Below are positions 16,648-26,300 of a stretch of DNA of 64,000 nucleotides, piece after piece. Each line of letters starts with the position of its first letter. Position 1 is the stretch's first letter. This stretch comes from an uncultured Eubacteriales bacterium (GTDB taxonomy: Bacteria; Bacillota; Clostridia; Christensenellales; Aristaeellaceae). The stretch spans positions 230,450 through 294,449 of the forward strand of contig OMZY01000003.1 of NCBI GenBank assembly GCA_900315675.1. The letters run 5' to 3'. The notes under the pieces were generated by a model. That model was not told the DNA's origin. It saw only the letters and a list, made by a program, of their open reading frames with translations, and did not search any database. The position numbers were made by a program, and so were the translations under genes.

Positions 16648-16801
16648 CACAGAATACAGACAGGCCGTCTGTATTCTGTGAAATGAATTATTTGCCCTTT
16701 GGGGCAAATGTGAAATTTAAAGCGGTTGTACGGTATACAACCGCTTTAAGTGAATTATCAGGCTTATAGCCTGATATGAATTTTTCGCCCTTCGGGCGAA
16801 A
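16648..16801. repeat. Inverted repeat plus hairpin array B
   Basis: A 14-base perfect inverted repeat (CACAGAATACAGAC, 16648-16680) is followed by four hairpins: ATTTGCCC, TTAAAGCGGTTGTA (14-base stem), ATCAGGCT and TTTCGCCC, each with its complement. They are separated by ATGAATT, GTGAAAT or GTGAATT spacers. The rest of the gap up to 16975 holds only the frr promoter. Confidence 0.85.
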
Positions 16802-16904
16802 GTGATGATTACTGCTGAACCGAAGACAGAAGCATGAAACAGGAGAAGGCCCTGACTGCCTTGTCCAGGTGGATATCCGGCGGAATGGACACGGTAAAAA
16901 TGAG

Positions 16905-16933
16905 TTGCCAGAGAAGGCAAAAAACAGTATAAT
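16905..16933 (+). promoter_or_regulatory. SigA-type promoter of frr
   Basis: TTGCCA (16905-16910), a 17-base spacer and a perfect TATAAT (16928-16933), 42 bases upstream of the frr ATG. Confidence 0.85.
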
Positions 16934-16975
16934 ATTCGCAGACATTTTCTGATACTGAAACGAGGAGGAAAACCC

Positions 16976-17533
16976 ATGCTTCAGGACGTTATAAATACTG
17001 CAAAAGAGAAAATGAAGAAATCCTGCGAGGTGTATGAGCGGGAAATGATGAGCCTGCGTGCCGGCCGCGCGAATCCGCAGCTGCTGGACAGGATCATGGT
17101 GGATTACTACGGAACGCTGACTCCCATTAACCAGATCGGCAACATCTCCTCTCCGGAACCCCGGCTGCTGGTGATTGCTCCCTGGGAAGCCAAGATGATT
17201 CCCCAGGTGGAGAAAGCCATCCAGAAGAGCGACCTGGGACTGAATCCTTCCAATGACGGCAAGCTGATCCGCCTGGTGTTCCCGGAACTGAACGAGGAAC
17301 GCCGCAAGGATCTGACCAAGGTTGCGTCCAAGGGTGCTGAAGAAACCAAGGTGGCGATCCGCTCCATCCGCCGCGACGCGATTGAGCAGATCAAGAAGCT
17401 GAAGAAGAACAGCGAGATCACCGAAGACGATCAGCGGGACGCCGAAGAAGATATGCAGAAGCTGACTGACAAGGCGGTCAAGGAAGTAGACGAGATCTAC
17501 GCGAAGAAAGAAAAGGAAATCATGGAAGTCTGA
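16976..17533 (+). CDS. frr: Ribosome recycling factor
   Basis: This 185-residue protein is full length and collinear with RRF. It has the N-terminal helix with REMMSLRAGRANPQLLDRIMVDYYG, the central domain with NQIGNISSPEPRLLVIAPWE, the LVFPELNEERRKDL motif and the C-terminal three-helix bundle. With EF-G it splits post-termination ribosomes. GAGGAGG precedes the ATG. It opens the chromosomal cluster that continues with uppS and cdsA, although a terminator separates it from uppS. Confidence 0.97.
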   Translation: MLQDVINTAKEKMKKSCEVYEREMMSLRAGRANPQLLDRIMVDYYGTLTPINQIGNISSPEPRLLVIAPWEAKMIPQVEKAIQKSDLGLNPSNDGKLIRLVFPELNEERRKDLTKVASKGAEETKVAIRSIRRDAIEQIKKLKKNSEITEDDQRDAEEDMQKLTDKAVKEVDEIYAKKEKEIMEV

Positions 17534-17599
17534 CGCCGAAGCGGGTCATGCGCGCACCGCTGAAGCAGGCGGTTCTCTTACTGCGCACGATATTGAGTC

Positions 17600-17623
17600 A
17601 AAACCCGCCGTAAGGCGGGTTTT
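17600..17623 (+). terminator. Terminator between frr and uppS
   Basis: AAAACCCGCC, loop GTAA and GGCGGGTTTT. The terminal TTTT is short, so some read-through to uppS is likely; no other promoter for uppS is evident. Confidence 0.7.
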
Positions 17624-17648
17624 GGCAGTATTACGGAAAGGAAAAAGC

Positions 17649-18410
17649 ATGAAGCTGAAGACGGCATGGTCCCTGGCGCTGAAGAAGCCGCCGCGGACAT
17701 CGGATGAGTTTGAAAAGCTGCCGAAACATGTGGCCATCATCATGGACGGCAACGGCCGCTGGGCCAAGAAGCATAAGCTGAACGTATCCCGGGGACACCG
17801 GCAGGGGACGGAAACCCTGCGGGAGATCATCCGCCATACGGATGACCTGGGGATCGGCGCGCTGAGCCTGTATGCCTTTTCCACGGAGAACTGGAACCGG
17901 TCGGAAGAGGAAGTGGCTGCGCTGATGCAGCTGATCCTGGACTTTTTCGCCTCCGAGATTGACGAACTGGACGCGAAGAACGTACGGATCCTGATTCTCG
18001 GCGACAAGAGCAGGCTGCCGCAGCAACAGCGGGAAACGCTGATTGAAGCAGAAAACCGGACCCGGAAGAACACGGGACTGAGGCTGAACATTGCCGTGAA
18101 CTACGGCGGCCGGGCGGAACTGGTGATGGCTGCCAGGGAAATTGCCACGCTGGTGCGGAACGGCGCCATCAAGGAAGAGGAAATAACGGAGCAGACGATT
18201 GCCGATCATCTGTATACCCGGGGACAGCCGGACGTGGATCTGCTGATCCGCACCAGCGGGGAACAGCGGCTCAGCAACTTTATGCTGTACCAGAACGCAT
18301 ATTCGGAGTTCGTTTTCCCGACGGTGCTGTGGCCGGACTTTACGGTGCATGACTATGACCAGGCGCTGGACGCGTTCGCGCACCGGAACAGACGGTTCGG
18401 AGGAAGATAA
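17649..18410 (+). CDS. uppS: Undecaprenyl diphosphate synthase (cis-prenyltransferase)
   Basis: This 254-residue enzyme has the pyrophosphate-binding motif HVAIIMDGNGRWAKK near residue 27, RGHRQG, LSLYAFSTENWNR, the LNIAVNYGGRAEL segment and the RTSGEQRLSNFMLYQNAYSEF motif. It condenses farnesyl-PP with isopentenyl-PP to make the C55 carrier lipid for cell-wall synthesis. I chose ATG 17649 because GGAAAGG lies before it. It precedes cdsA, as in most Firmicutes. Confidence 0.97.
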   Translation: MKLKTAWSLALKKPPRTSDEFEKLPKHVAIIMDGNGRWAKKHKLNVSRGHRQGTETLREIIRHTDDLGIGALSLYAFSTENWNRSEEEVAALMQLILDFFASEIDELDAKNVRILILGDKSRLPQQQRETLIEAENRTRKNTGLRLNIAVNYGGRAELVMAAREIATLVRNGAIKEEEITEQTIADHLYTRGQPDVDLLIRTSGEQRLSNFMLYQNAYSEFVFPTVLWPDFTVHDYDQALDAFAHRNRRFGGR

Positions 18411-18422
18411 AAGCAGGAACTG

Positions 18423-18520
18423 AATCAGGGGATTCTTTCCTGATTTTAATGAAATATCGCTTCGTGATGTGCTATATTTGCCTTCGGTAAATGTGAAATG
18501 TTTGCCTGCGGCGAACATGA
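18423..18520. repeat. Inverted repeat plus hairpin array C
   Basis: AATCAGG/CCTGATT (18423-18445) is followed by three short hairpins (ATCGC, ATTTGCC, GTTTGCC stems) with ATGAAAT/GTGAAAT spacers. Several pairs are G-U, so this looks like an older, decayed copy of the same element. It lies between uppS and cdsA. Confidence 0.7.
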
Positions 18521-18558
18521 TGAATGAAAGTATATTGCATACAGGAGACATACGAAGG

Positions 18559-19377
18559 ATGAAACAACGGTTTATAACTGGTCTGATGCTGACGGCCTTT
18601 CTGGCGATTAACCTGTGGCTGCCGAACTGGTGCATGGCGCTGGCGACACTGATCTGCATCTGCTTTGCGGTGTGGGAAGAATATCACGCGCTGGTGACCG
18701 CAGGGCATAAGGTGGTTACCTGGCCGACCTGGGTGATCCTGGGCGCCTCGATGCCGCTGACCTGGCTGTTCGGCGTGAAGGTGATTGTACCGCTGCTGGC
18801 CGTGGCGCTGTTTACGATGATTGCTGAAATCCTGTTCCGGAAGGAGCCGGAACTGACGGACCTGAGCATGAGCGCGCTGCCGCTGCTGACGGTGGCGCTG
18901 CCCGGACTGAGCCTGGTGGCCCTGAGTATGATTCCGGACCAGAAGGCGGTGGAGGTTGTGCTGCTGTGCCTGACTTTCGCGGTACCGCTGATGGGAGACG
19001 TGATGGCGCTGTTTGTGGGCAGTGCGATCGGCGGACCGAAGCTCTGTCCGCCTGTCAGCCCGAAGAAGACCATTGCCGGCAGCATCGGCGGCCTGGCGGG
19101 CAGCGTGATGGCGGCCATGATCGTGTACGGTCTGAGCGTGGCGATCTGCGACGCGCCGACCCTGGCGAAGCTGCCTGTCTGGTGGCATTACCTGATCCTG
19201 GGCTTTGTGGGCGGCATTGCCGGACAGATCGGCGACCTGTTTGCCAGCCTGGTGAAACGTCACAGCGGTATCAAGGACTTTTCCAACCTGTTCCCGGGAC
19301 ACGGCGGAATGCTGGACCGGCTGGACAGCGTGCTGTTTATGGCAGTGCTTATGTATTGTTATTTGATGTTCAAATAA
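18559..19377 (+). CDS. cdsA: Phosphatidate cytidylyltransferase
   Basis: This 272-residue membrane protein has about seven hydrophobic segments and the CTP-transferase signature near the C-terminus (KRHSGIKDFSNLFPGHGGMLDR, then LDS). It makes CDP-diacylglycerol from phosphatidate and CTP for phospholipid synthesis. I chose ATG 18559 (AGGAG and GAAGG upstream) over the in-frame ATG at 18469, which lies in the hairpin array. The stop is followed by AATGAAR heptamers. Confidence 0.95.
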   Translation: MKQRFITGLMLTAFLAINLWLPNWCMALATLICICFAVWEEYHALVTAGHKVVTWPTWVILGASMPLTWLFGVKVIVPLLAVALFTMIAEILFRKEPELTDLSMSALPLLTVALPGLSLVALSMIPDQKAVEVVLLCLTFAVPLMGDVMALFVGSAIGGPKLCPPVSPKKTIAGSIGGLAGSVMAAMIVYGLSVAICDAPTLAKLPVWWHYLILGFVGGIAGQIGDLFASLVKRHSGIKDFSNLFPGHGGMLDRLDSVLFMAVLMYCYLMFK

Positions 19378-19385
19378 CAATACAT

Positions 19386-19420
19386 AATGAAGAATGAAGA
19401 ATGAAAAATGAAGAATGATA
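19386..19420 (+). repeat. AATGAAR heptamer repeat after cdsA
   Basis: AATGAAG, AATGAAG, AATGAAA, AATGAAG and a diverged fifth unit, exactly seven bases each. Confidence 0.85.
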
Positions 19421-19466
19421 GTTACTGAACACCGCCAGAATTGAGAATGATGAGAAGAAAGGCAGT

Positions 19467-20612
19467 ATGATGAGAAGTATTGCTATTCTGGGATCGACGG
19501 GGTCGATCGGAACGCAGGCTTTGGATATTTGCCGGCGGCATCCGGACCGGTATAAGGTAACGGCGCTGACGGCCCGGGGGAGCAAGGAAAAGCTGTTCGA
19601 GCAGGTACGGGAGTTCCGGCCGGAAATCGCGGGCCTGACGGAAGGGTTTGACCCGGCAGAGATTCCGGCGGATCTGAAGTTTTGCAGGTTCCTTGCCGGA
19701 AAGGAAGCGCTGCATGCCGCGGCGGCGGAGAGCGACGCGGATATGGTGCTGGTCAGCATTGTGGGTATTGCCGGACTGCAGGGCGTGATGGACGCGCTGA
19801 ATGTCGGGAAGCAGGTGCTGCTGGCGAACAAGGAAGCACTGGTGACCGGCGGACATCTGGTTACAGACCTGGCCCGGAAGGCCGGGAAGCCGCTGCTGCC
19901 GGTGGACAGTGAGCACAGCGCCATTTTCCAGTGCCTGCAGGCAGGCGGAGACAACAAGCCGGTGAAGATCCTGCTGACGGCCTCCGGCGGTCCCTTCCGG
20001 ACATGGGACAAGGAACGGATTCAGAAAGCGACAAAAGCCGAAGCCCTGAAGCATCCCAACTGGAACATGGGTGCCAAGATCACGATTGACAGCGCCAGTA
20101 TGTTCAACAAGGGACTGGAAATCATGGAAGCCCGGTGGCTGTTTGATATGCCGGAGGACAAGATAGAAGTTGTAGTGCATCCCCAGAGCATTGTGCACAG
20201 CGCGGTGGTCTACAAGGACGGAGCGGTGCTGGCGCAGCTGGGCGAACCGGATATGCGGGTACCGATCGGATATGCGATGGCGTTTCCGGAGCGAATTGAA
20301 ACCGGAGTGCAGGCTCCGGACCTGTTCAAACTGGGCAGCCTGACCTTTGAGAAGCCGGACGAGGAGAAGTTCCCGGCGCTGCGGCTGGCCAGGGAATGCC
20401 TGCGGGCCGGCGGAGCGGCCTGCACCGTGTTCAACGGCGCAAACGAAGAAGCGGTGGCCGCCTTCCTGCGGGAGGAGATTCCCTTCGGGGAGATCGCCGT
20501 ACGGGTGGAACGGGCGCTGGAGAAGCTGGCGGGACTGCCGGCGAACTGCATTGAGGACATCTATAGGGCTGATCAGCTCGCCAGGGCGAGCGTGATCAGC
20601 AATGAAAAATGA
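19467..20612 (+). CDS. dxr: 1-deoxy-D-xylulose 5-phosphate reductoisomerase
   Basis: This 381-residue enzyme is the second step of the MEP isoprenoid pathway and converts DXP to MEP with NADPH. It has the nucleotide-binding GSTGSIGTQALD, LLANKEALV, the metal and substrate residues in PVDSEHSAIFQ, the flexible loop TASGGPF, and NWNMGAKITIDSASMFNKGLE. Two ATGs lie in tandem (19467, 19470) after AGAAAGG, and the second has the better spacing. The last codons (NEK-stop) are written by the AATGAAAAATGA repeat that follows an inverted repeat at 20570-20600, so the natural C-terminus seems to have been replaced. Confidence 0.96.
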   Translation: MMRSIAILGSTGSIGTQALDICRRHPDRYKVTALTARGSKEKLFEQVREFRPEIAGLTEGFDPAEIPADLKFCRFLAGKEALHAAAAESDADMVLVSIVGIAGLQGVMDALNVGKQVLLANKEALVTGGHLVTDLARKAGKPLLPVDSEHSAIFQCLQAGGDNKPVKILLTASGGPFRTWDKERIQKATKAEALKHPNWNMGAKITIDSASMFNKGLEIMEARWLFDMPEDKIEVVVHPQSIVHSAVVYKDGAVLAQLGEPDMRVPIGYAMAFPERIETGVQAPDLFKLGSLTFEKPDEEKFPALRLARECLRAGGAACTVFNGANEEAVAAFLREEIPFGEIAVRVERALEKLAGLPANCIEDIYRADQLARASVISNEK

Positions 20613-20632
20613 AGACTGAAAAATGAAGAATT
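20570..20632. repeat. Inverted repeat and heptamers at the 3' end of dxr
   Basis: GCTGATCA-GCTCGC pairs with GCGAGC-(G)TGATCAGC. AATGAAA, AATGAAG, ACTGAAA, AATGAAG and AATT follow directly (20601-20632). The dxr stop (20610-20612) lies inside the second heptamer. Confidence 0.8.
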
Positions 20633-20725
20633 ATCATGTTTACAGCTTTTGTACATCATAAGAGTGTGGTGGATATGAGCAGACATGATTATAAGCAATA
20701 AAGTGTTTGAGAGGTAATTGATTCA

Positions 20726-21793
20726 GTGTATATCATTCTGGCGTTATTGCTTTTGGCAATATTGATCACGGTCCATGAATTCGGACATTTCCTGGCAGCC
20801 CGGGCAATGAAGATTGAGGTCCGGGAGTTTGCCATCGGCATGGGTCCGAAGATTATCGGATGGAAGAGCAAAAAATACGAGACGGATTTCAGTATCCGGG
20901 CGGTTCCGCTGGGCGGATTCTGTGCTTTTTACGGCGAGGATGACACAACGGGCGAATCGAAGGATGATCCCCGGGCGTTCCCGAAGCAGAACGTATGGAA
21001 GCGGATGTTTGTGATCCTGATGGGCCCGATGATGAACCTTGTGCTGGCCTTTGTGGTGGCAACGTGTTTCTTCTGGGCAAACGGCGTGGAAGTGCAGACA
21101 GGGGTTGATCCCTACATTGTCGAGGTTGCGGCGGCGGGACCGGCACATTCCGCAGGACTCCAGGCGGATGACATAATCACGGAAATCAACGGCGTGAACA
21201 TGCTGGACGGTACCCAGACAACGCTTTTCAACACGATCGGGAACTGGAAAGAGGGAGACGCGCCGCTGAAGATGACCGTCCGTCGGGATGATGAAACCTT
21301 CGAGACGGAAATGACGCCGTTCTGGGATGAAGAAGAAGGAAAGATGCGGATCGGCGTGATCATCGGCGGGAAAGCCCTGACGGAGACACAACCGGTTTCA
21401 TTCCTGGAAGGGATTCAGTATTCCTGGCAGCTGTGCGTGAATGTATCAGGCACCATCCTGAATCTGGTGAAGAGACTGGTGACAACCGGGGAGGGACTGG
21501 AAGAAACAGCCGGACCGGTGGGGATTATCAGTATGGTGTCCAACGAAGTACGGACGGGCGGGATAAGAGAGTTTATCTGGCTGCTGGCTATGCTTTCCAT
21601 CAACCTGGGGCTGATGAACCTGCTGCCGATTCCCGGACTGGACGGAAGCCGGCTGGTATTCGGACTGGTGGAAATCGTCCGGCGGAAGCCGGTGCCGGCC
21701 GAAAAGGAAGCCATGGTGCATATGGCCGGGATGGTGCTGCTGTTCGGCTTTATTCTCTTTGTGACCTACAGGGACATTGTGAGACTGTTTTAA
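20726..21793 (+). CDS. rseP: Site-2 intramembrane metalloprotease
   Basis: This 355-residue M50 protease has the zinc motif HEFGH near residue 16 in the first membrane segment, one PDZ domain (about residues 120-200), a further membrane segment, and the second active-site motif NLLPIPGLDGSRL in the C-terminal part. It cleaves membrane-bound substrates such as anti-sigma factors after a first cut. The window encodes two ECF sigma/anti-sigma pairs that could be clients, which is an inference. The start is GTG 20726 after GAGAGG. It lies between dxr and ispG, the usual Firmicutes order. Confidence 0.94.
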   Translation: MYIILALLLLAILITVHEFGHFLAARAMKIEVREFAIGMGPKIIGWKSKKYETDFSIRAVPLGGFCAFYGEDDTTGESKDDPRAFPKQNVWKRMFVILMGPMMNLVLAFVVATCFFWANGVEVQTGVDPYIVEVAAAGPAHSAGLQADDIITEINGVNMLDGTQTTLFNTIGNWKEGDAPLKMTVRRDDETFETEMTPFWDEEEGKMRIGVIIGGKALTETQPVSFLEGIQYSWQLCVNVSGTILNLVKRLVTTGEGLEETAGPVGIISMVSNEVRTGGIREFIWLLAMLSINLGLMNLLPIPGLDGSRLVFGLVEIVRRKPVPAEKEAMVHMAGMVLLFGFILFVTYRDIVRLF

Positions 21794-21796
21794 TGG

Positions 21797-21821
21797 AATG
21801 AAGAATGAAGAATGAAGAATT
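21797..21821 (+). repeat. AATGAAG heptamer repeat after rseP
   Basis: Three perfect AATGAAG units and AATT, followed by GTGAATTC. Confidence 0.85.
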
Positions 21822-21898
21822 GTGAATTCTTCGACCAATGCGGCAGTTGTTAGAACAGGACTGAGAGTTGAGATGAGGCTCGGCGGAGGGCAAAGAAA

Positions 21899-22948
21899 AT
21901 GACTAAAACTGTTAAAGTTGGCGGACTATTGCTCGGCGGCGGAAATCCGGTGCTGGTTCAGAGTATGACGAACACGGATACCCGGGACGCGGAAGCGACC
22001 CTGAAACAGATCTGCGCGCTGCACGACGCCGGATGCGACATTGTGCGGGTCAGCGTATACGACGAAGCCTGCGCGGAAGCCGTGAAGACGCTGGCCGCCA
22101 AAAGCCCGGTGCCGCTGGTGGCGGATATCCACTTTGACTATAAGCTGGCTATCCGTTCTGCGGAGAACGGCATCGCAAAGCTGCGGATTAACCCCGGCAA
22201 TATCGGCGGGGAAGCCCGGGTGAGGGAACTGGCGGATTGCGCCAAAGCCCACGGGATTCCGATCCGGATCGGCGTGAACAGCGGATCCGCGGAAAAGGAC
22301 CTGCTGGCCAAATACGGCGGCCCTACGGCGGAATGCCTGGTGGAAAGCGCCCTGGGACATGCCCGGATACTGGAAAAAGCGGGCTTTGACAACATTGTGC
22401 TGAGCATGAAGAGCAGCGACGTAAAGCTGACGATTGAAGCCTACCGACTGGCGCATGAGCGGTGCGATTATCCCCTGCACCTGGGCGTAACGGAAGCCGG
22501 ACTGCCCGGACAGGGCACGGTGAAGAGCGCCATCGGCATCGGAGCGCTCCTGGCAGACGGCATCGGCGATACGATCCGGGTGAGCCTGAGCGGCGATCCG
22601 GTGCCGGAAGCCAAGGCGGCCTGGGATATTCTGCGTGCACTGAACCTGCGGACAAGGGGCGTACAGCTGATTGCCTGCCCCACCTGCGGACGGACCTGTA
22701 TTCCGGTGGAGCAGATTGCCCGCCGGGTGGAAACGGAGCTTTCGGACGTGACGGTACCGCTGAAGGTGGCGGTGATGGGCTGCGTTGTGAACGGCCTGGG
22801 CGAAGGCAAGGAAGCGGACGTGGGCATTGCCGGCGGCAAGGACGGCGGCGTGCTGTTTGTGAAGGGACAGGAACCAAGAAAAGTGAAGGGCGATCTGGCA
22901 GAGATACTGATTCAGGAAGTCCGGAGACTTCTTGAATCAAATGCATAA
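21899..22948 (+). CDS. ispG: 4-hydroxy-3-methylbut-2-enyl diphosphate synthase (iron-sulphur)
   Basis: This 349-residue enzyme makes HMBPP in the MEP pathway. It has VQSMTNTDTRD at the start of the TIM barrel, VADIHFDYKLA, KLRINPGNIG, IGVNSGS, and the 4Fe-4S ligands in CPTCGRTC and GCVVNG near the C-terminus, followed by KEADVGIAGGKDGG. ATG 21899 follows GGCGGAGGG. The final codons Asn-Ala-stop come from a pair of AATGCAT heptamers (22940-22953), a variant of the repeats at other gene ends. Confidence 0.96.
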   Translation: MTKTVKVGGLLLGGGNPVLVQSMTNTDTRDAEATLKQICALHDAGCDIVRVSVYDEACAEAVKTLAAKSPVPLVADIHFDYKLAIRSAENGIAKLRINPGNIGGEARVRELADCAKAHGIPIRIGVNSGSAEKDLLAKYGGPTAECLVESALGHARILEKAGFDNIVLSMKSSDVKLTIEAYRLAHERCDYPLHLGVTEAGLPGQGTVKSAIGIGALLADGIGDTIRVSLSGDPVPEAKAAWDILRALNLRTRGVQLIACPTCGRTCIPVEQIARRVETELSDVTVPLKVAVMGCVVNGLGEGKEADVGIAGGKDGGVLFVKGQEPRKVKGDLAEILIQEVRRLLESNA

Positions 22949-23302
22949 TGCATAATTATCCGATGCGGCGGGGAAGATTTCTCCGCAACTTCAATCGTCG
23001 CGTCTCACGTTTGGAGCGCGCTCGCCGCTCGTTTCAGTTGACTTGTTCGCATTATTTCGGCTTCGCCGACAGCGCACTGCGCTGACATTCAGCTCGCTCC
23101 CCACGCGGCCTTCGGCCTTGGTCGAAATGACATACAAAGCCAATGGATGTTCCTGAACGCTTGAGGGCAAGTGGTTCCGAAGGAGATTCTTCGACTACGG
23201 CTATCGCCTTCGCTCAGAATGACATCCTACAAGTGGTGATGTTCCGATTGGGTTCCTGAACGTATGAAGAAGATTTGGTTTAAAGGATTGTTTGGTATTT
23301 AA
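22949..23302. repeat. Repeat-rich gap between ispG and polC
   Basis: No gene is seen. After AATGCAT heptamers, two MITE-like segments can be read. One runs from about 22975 (GATTTCTCC) to 23133 (GGTCGAAATGACAT) with ATTTC/GAAAT ends and several internal palindromes. The shorter one lies at about 23203-23225 (GATTCTTCGAC to CTCAGAATGACAT) with ATTCT/AGAAT ends. Each is followed by a spacer and then TTCCTGAACG. Enteric-type and Firmicutes intergenic elements look similar, but I cannot name the family. Confidence 0.55.
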
Positions 23303-26300
23303 ATGAGCTACGAAGATCTGATGGCGCGGATTGCGCGGGATATTCCGGAACTGGCGGGAAAACTGGATTCTCCCCGGATTGTCTATGTCAAATCTTTGAA
23401 AAAAACCTATATTACGTTTGAAAGCTCCGTACTGGCGGGGGAAAAGGAATTCCTGAAGCTGGGAAATATCCTGCGGGAGATGTTCCCGGGCCGGCCGCTG
23501 GCGGTGCGGATTATTTCACCCGGACTGAAAGCGGACTTCCTGGAGGATCCGACGCCCTACCGGCAGGTGCTGGATGATTTCCTGCGCCGGAATTATCCCA
23601 TGGCCAGGGGCTGGATCGGCAAGATCGGCTGGCGGATGGAGAAAAACCAGCTGACGGACGCTACCGGCGGAGATAACGGAGAAGGCCTGCTGACGCTGAT
23701 ATTCCCGGATGACATCAGCCTGCAGGTGATGAAAAAAAGCGACGTGGGTCCCCGGCTGGCAAGAGCCATCAAGGAAATCTTCGCGGCCAATCTCCGGGTG
23801 GAGATGACGGTGGAGGGCACCCGGGAGGAACGCCTGCGTCGGATGCGGGAGGAACGCAAGGACGCCACGCTGACCGTGACGGCGGCGGAAATGGCGGAAC
23901 GGTACGGAACCGGGATTGCCGGAGAAAAGGAACCCGCGCCGAAGAAACCTGCCGGAGAAAAGAAACCGGTTAAAAAGGAAGGACAGCCCGAAAAACCTGA
24001 GGTGAAACTGCTGCCGGTGAATCCGGAAGCCAAGGCCTTCGGCAAACCGATCATCGGCCGGAGCGTGGCGGACAGACCTGTGGAAATCCGGGAGCTGAAC
24101 GGCGAAAGCGGCCTGGTGGTTGTGCAGGGCGAGATCTTCAAGCTGGAACAGAAGGAACTGAAGGGCGGCGAAATGCTGCTGGTGACCTTCGCGGTAACCG
24201 ACTATACCAGTTCGGTGCTTTGCAAGATCTTCTTCCGCTACAGGGGCCGCTTCATGAAAAAGGAAGAAGCGGCGGCAACGCCGATTACCGACGAAGAGCG
24301 CGCGGCGGTCAAGGAGAAGGTGGACCGGATCAAGGAAGGCATGTGCGTCAAGATCCGGGGCGAATGCCTGTATGACAACTACGCCAGGGACCTGAGCATT
24401 TCCGTGCGCGACATGGTGGAAACCGAGAAAGAGGAGCGCATGGACACCGCGGAGGAGAAGCGGGTCGAGCTCCATATGCATACCAACATGTCCACCATGG
24501 ACGCGCTGACGCCGGTGGACAAGCTGATCAGCCGGGCGGCCAAGTGGGGCCATCCTGCGGTGGCTGTGACAGACCACGGCGTACTGCAGTCCTACCCGGC
24601 GGCTTTCCGGGCGGCGAAGGGAAAGATCAAGCTGATTCCGGGCTGCGAAGGCTACCTGATCGACGAAAAACCGATTGTGGAAGAACCGGATGACCGGCCG
24701 TATGACGGGCCGATTGTTGTGCTGGACTTTGAAAGCACGGGACTGAATACCGGTAAAGCCAGAATTATCGAAATCGGCGCCGTGAAGCTGGAAGGCGGCA
24801 CGGTGATCGACAGCTTTGAACAGCTGGTGGACCCCGGGGAACCGCTGGGACCGGAAATAACGAACATTACCGGCATCAACGATGCTATGCTGCAGGGACA
24901 GCCAAGGGCGGAGGAAGCCCTGCCGAAGCTGATGGAGTTTATCGGCGATCTGCCCATTGCGGCGCACAATGCGCACTTTGACGCGAGCCTGCTGAAGGCG
25001 GAACTGAAGCGGCTGGGACGCAGCCTGACAGTGCCGGTGCTGGACACGCTGAGCTATGCCCGGAAACTGTATCCTGACCTGAAATCCTTCCGCCTGGGTG
25101 CACTGTGCAAGCAGCTGGGCGTCAGCCTGAAAAACGCGCACCGGGCGGTGCATGACGCCACGGCGACGGCGCACTGCCTACAGCGGATGTTTGAGGATAC
25201 CCGGGAAAAGCATCCGGAGGCCGTGAGCGAAAAGGAACTGAATGCCGCGCTGACCGGCGGCGCTATCGGGGAAAGCTGGCACATTATCCTGCTGGCGAAG
25301 AACCGGACCGGCCTGGTGAACCTGAACCGGCTGGTTTCCATCAGCCACCTGGAATACTTCAAGCGCGTACCCCATATGCCCCGGCATATCATCCAGAAAT
25401 ACCGGGAGGGACTGATTGTAGGCAGCGCCTGCGAGGCGGGCGAATTGTTCCGGGCGGTAGTGAACCGGGAAGACCACGAACGGATCAAGCAGATTGCCTC
25501 TTTCTACGACTACCTGGAAGTACAGCCGATCGGCAACAACGCATTCATGCTGCGGGACGGACAGGTTTCCTCCGAAGAGGAGCTGCGGGATCTGAACCGG
25601 GAGATTGTCAAACTGGGTGAAGAACTGAATATTCCGGTGGTTGCCACGGGCGACGTCCATTTTATGGACCCGAAGGACGCCATCGGCCGGGCCATCATCC
25701 AGGCTGGTATGAAGTTCGCGGACGCGGACCTGCAGCCGCCGCTGTATTTCAAGACGACCAACGAGATGCTGGAGGAATTCTCCTATCTTGGCAAGGAAAA
25801 GGCAAAAGAAATCGTCATAGACAATCCCCGGATGATCGCGGATCAGGTGGAGGAAATCAAGCTGTTCCCGAAACATCCGAAGGGAGAGGATACATTCCAG
25901 CCCTTCTGGGACGACGCGGAGGACCGGATCCAGCAGATGACCTGGGATACGGCGGAGGAACTGTACGGTTCCCCGCTGCCGCAGATTGTGGAAGCCCGGC
26001 TGAAGAAGGAACTGAAATCCATTGTGGGATACGGCTACTGCACGCTGTATTCTATTGCCCAGAAACTGGTTTCCCGCTCCCTGCAGGATGGGTACCTGGT
26101 CGGCAGCCGCGGCAGCGTCGGTTCCAGCCTGGTAGCCCGGATGTGCGGTATCACCGAGGTGAACGCGCTGCCGCCGCATTACCGCTGCACTCACTGCCGC
26201 AAGGGCTTCTTTGACGTGGACAAGAGCCAGTATCACGTGGGCGTGGACCTGCCGGACAAGAATTGTCCCGAATGCGGACAGCCGCTGACCAAAGACGGCT

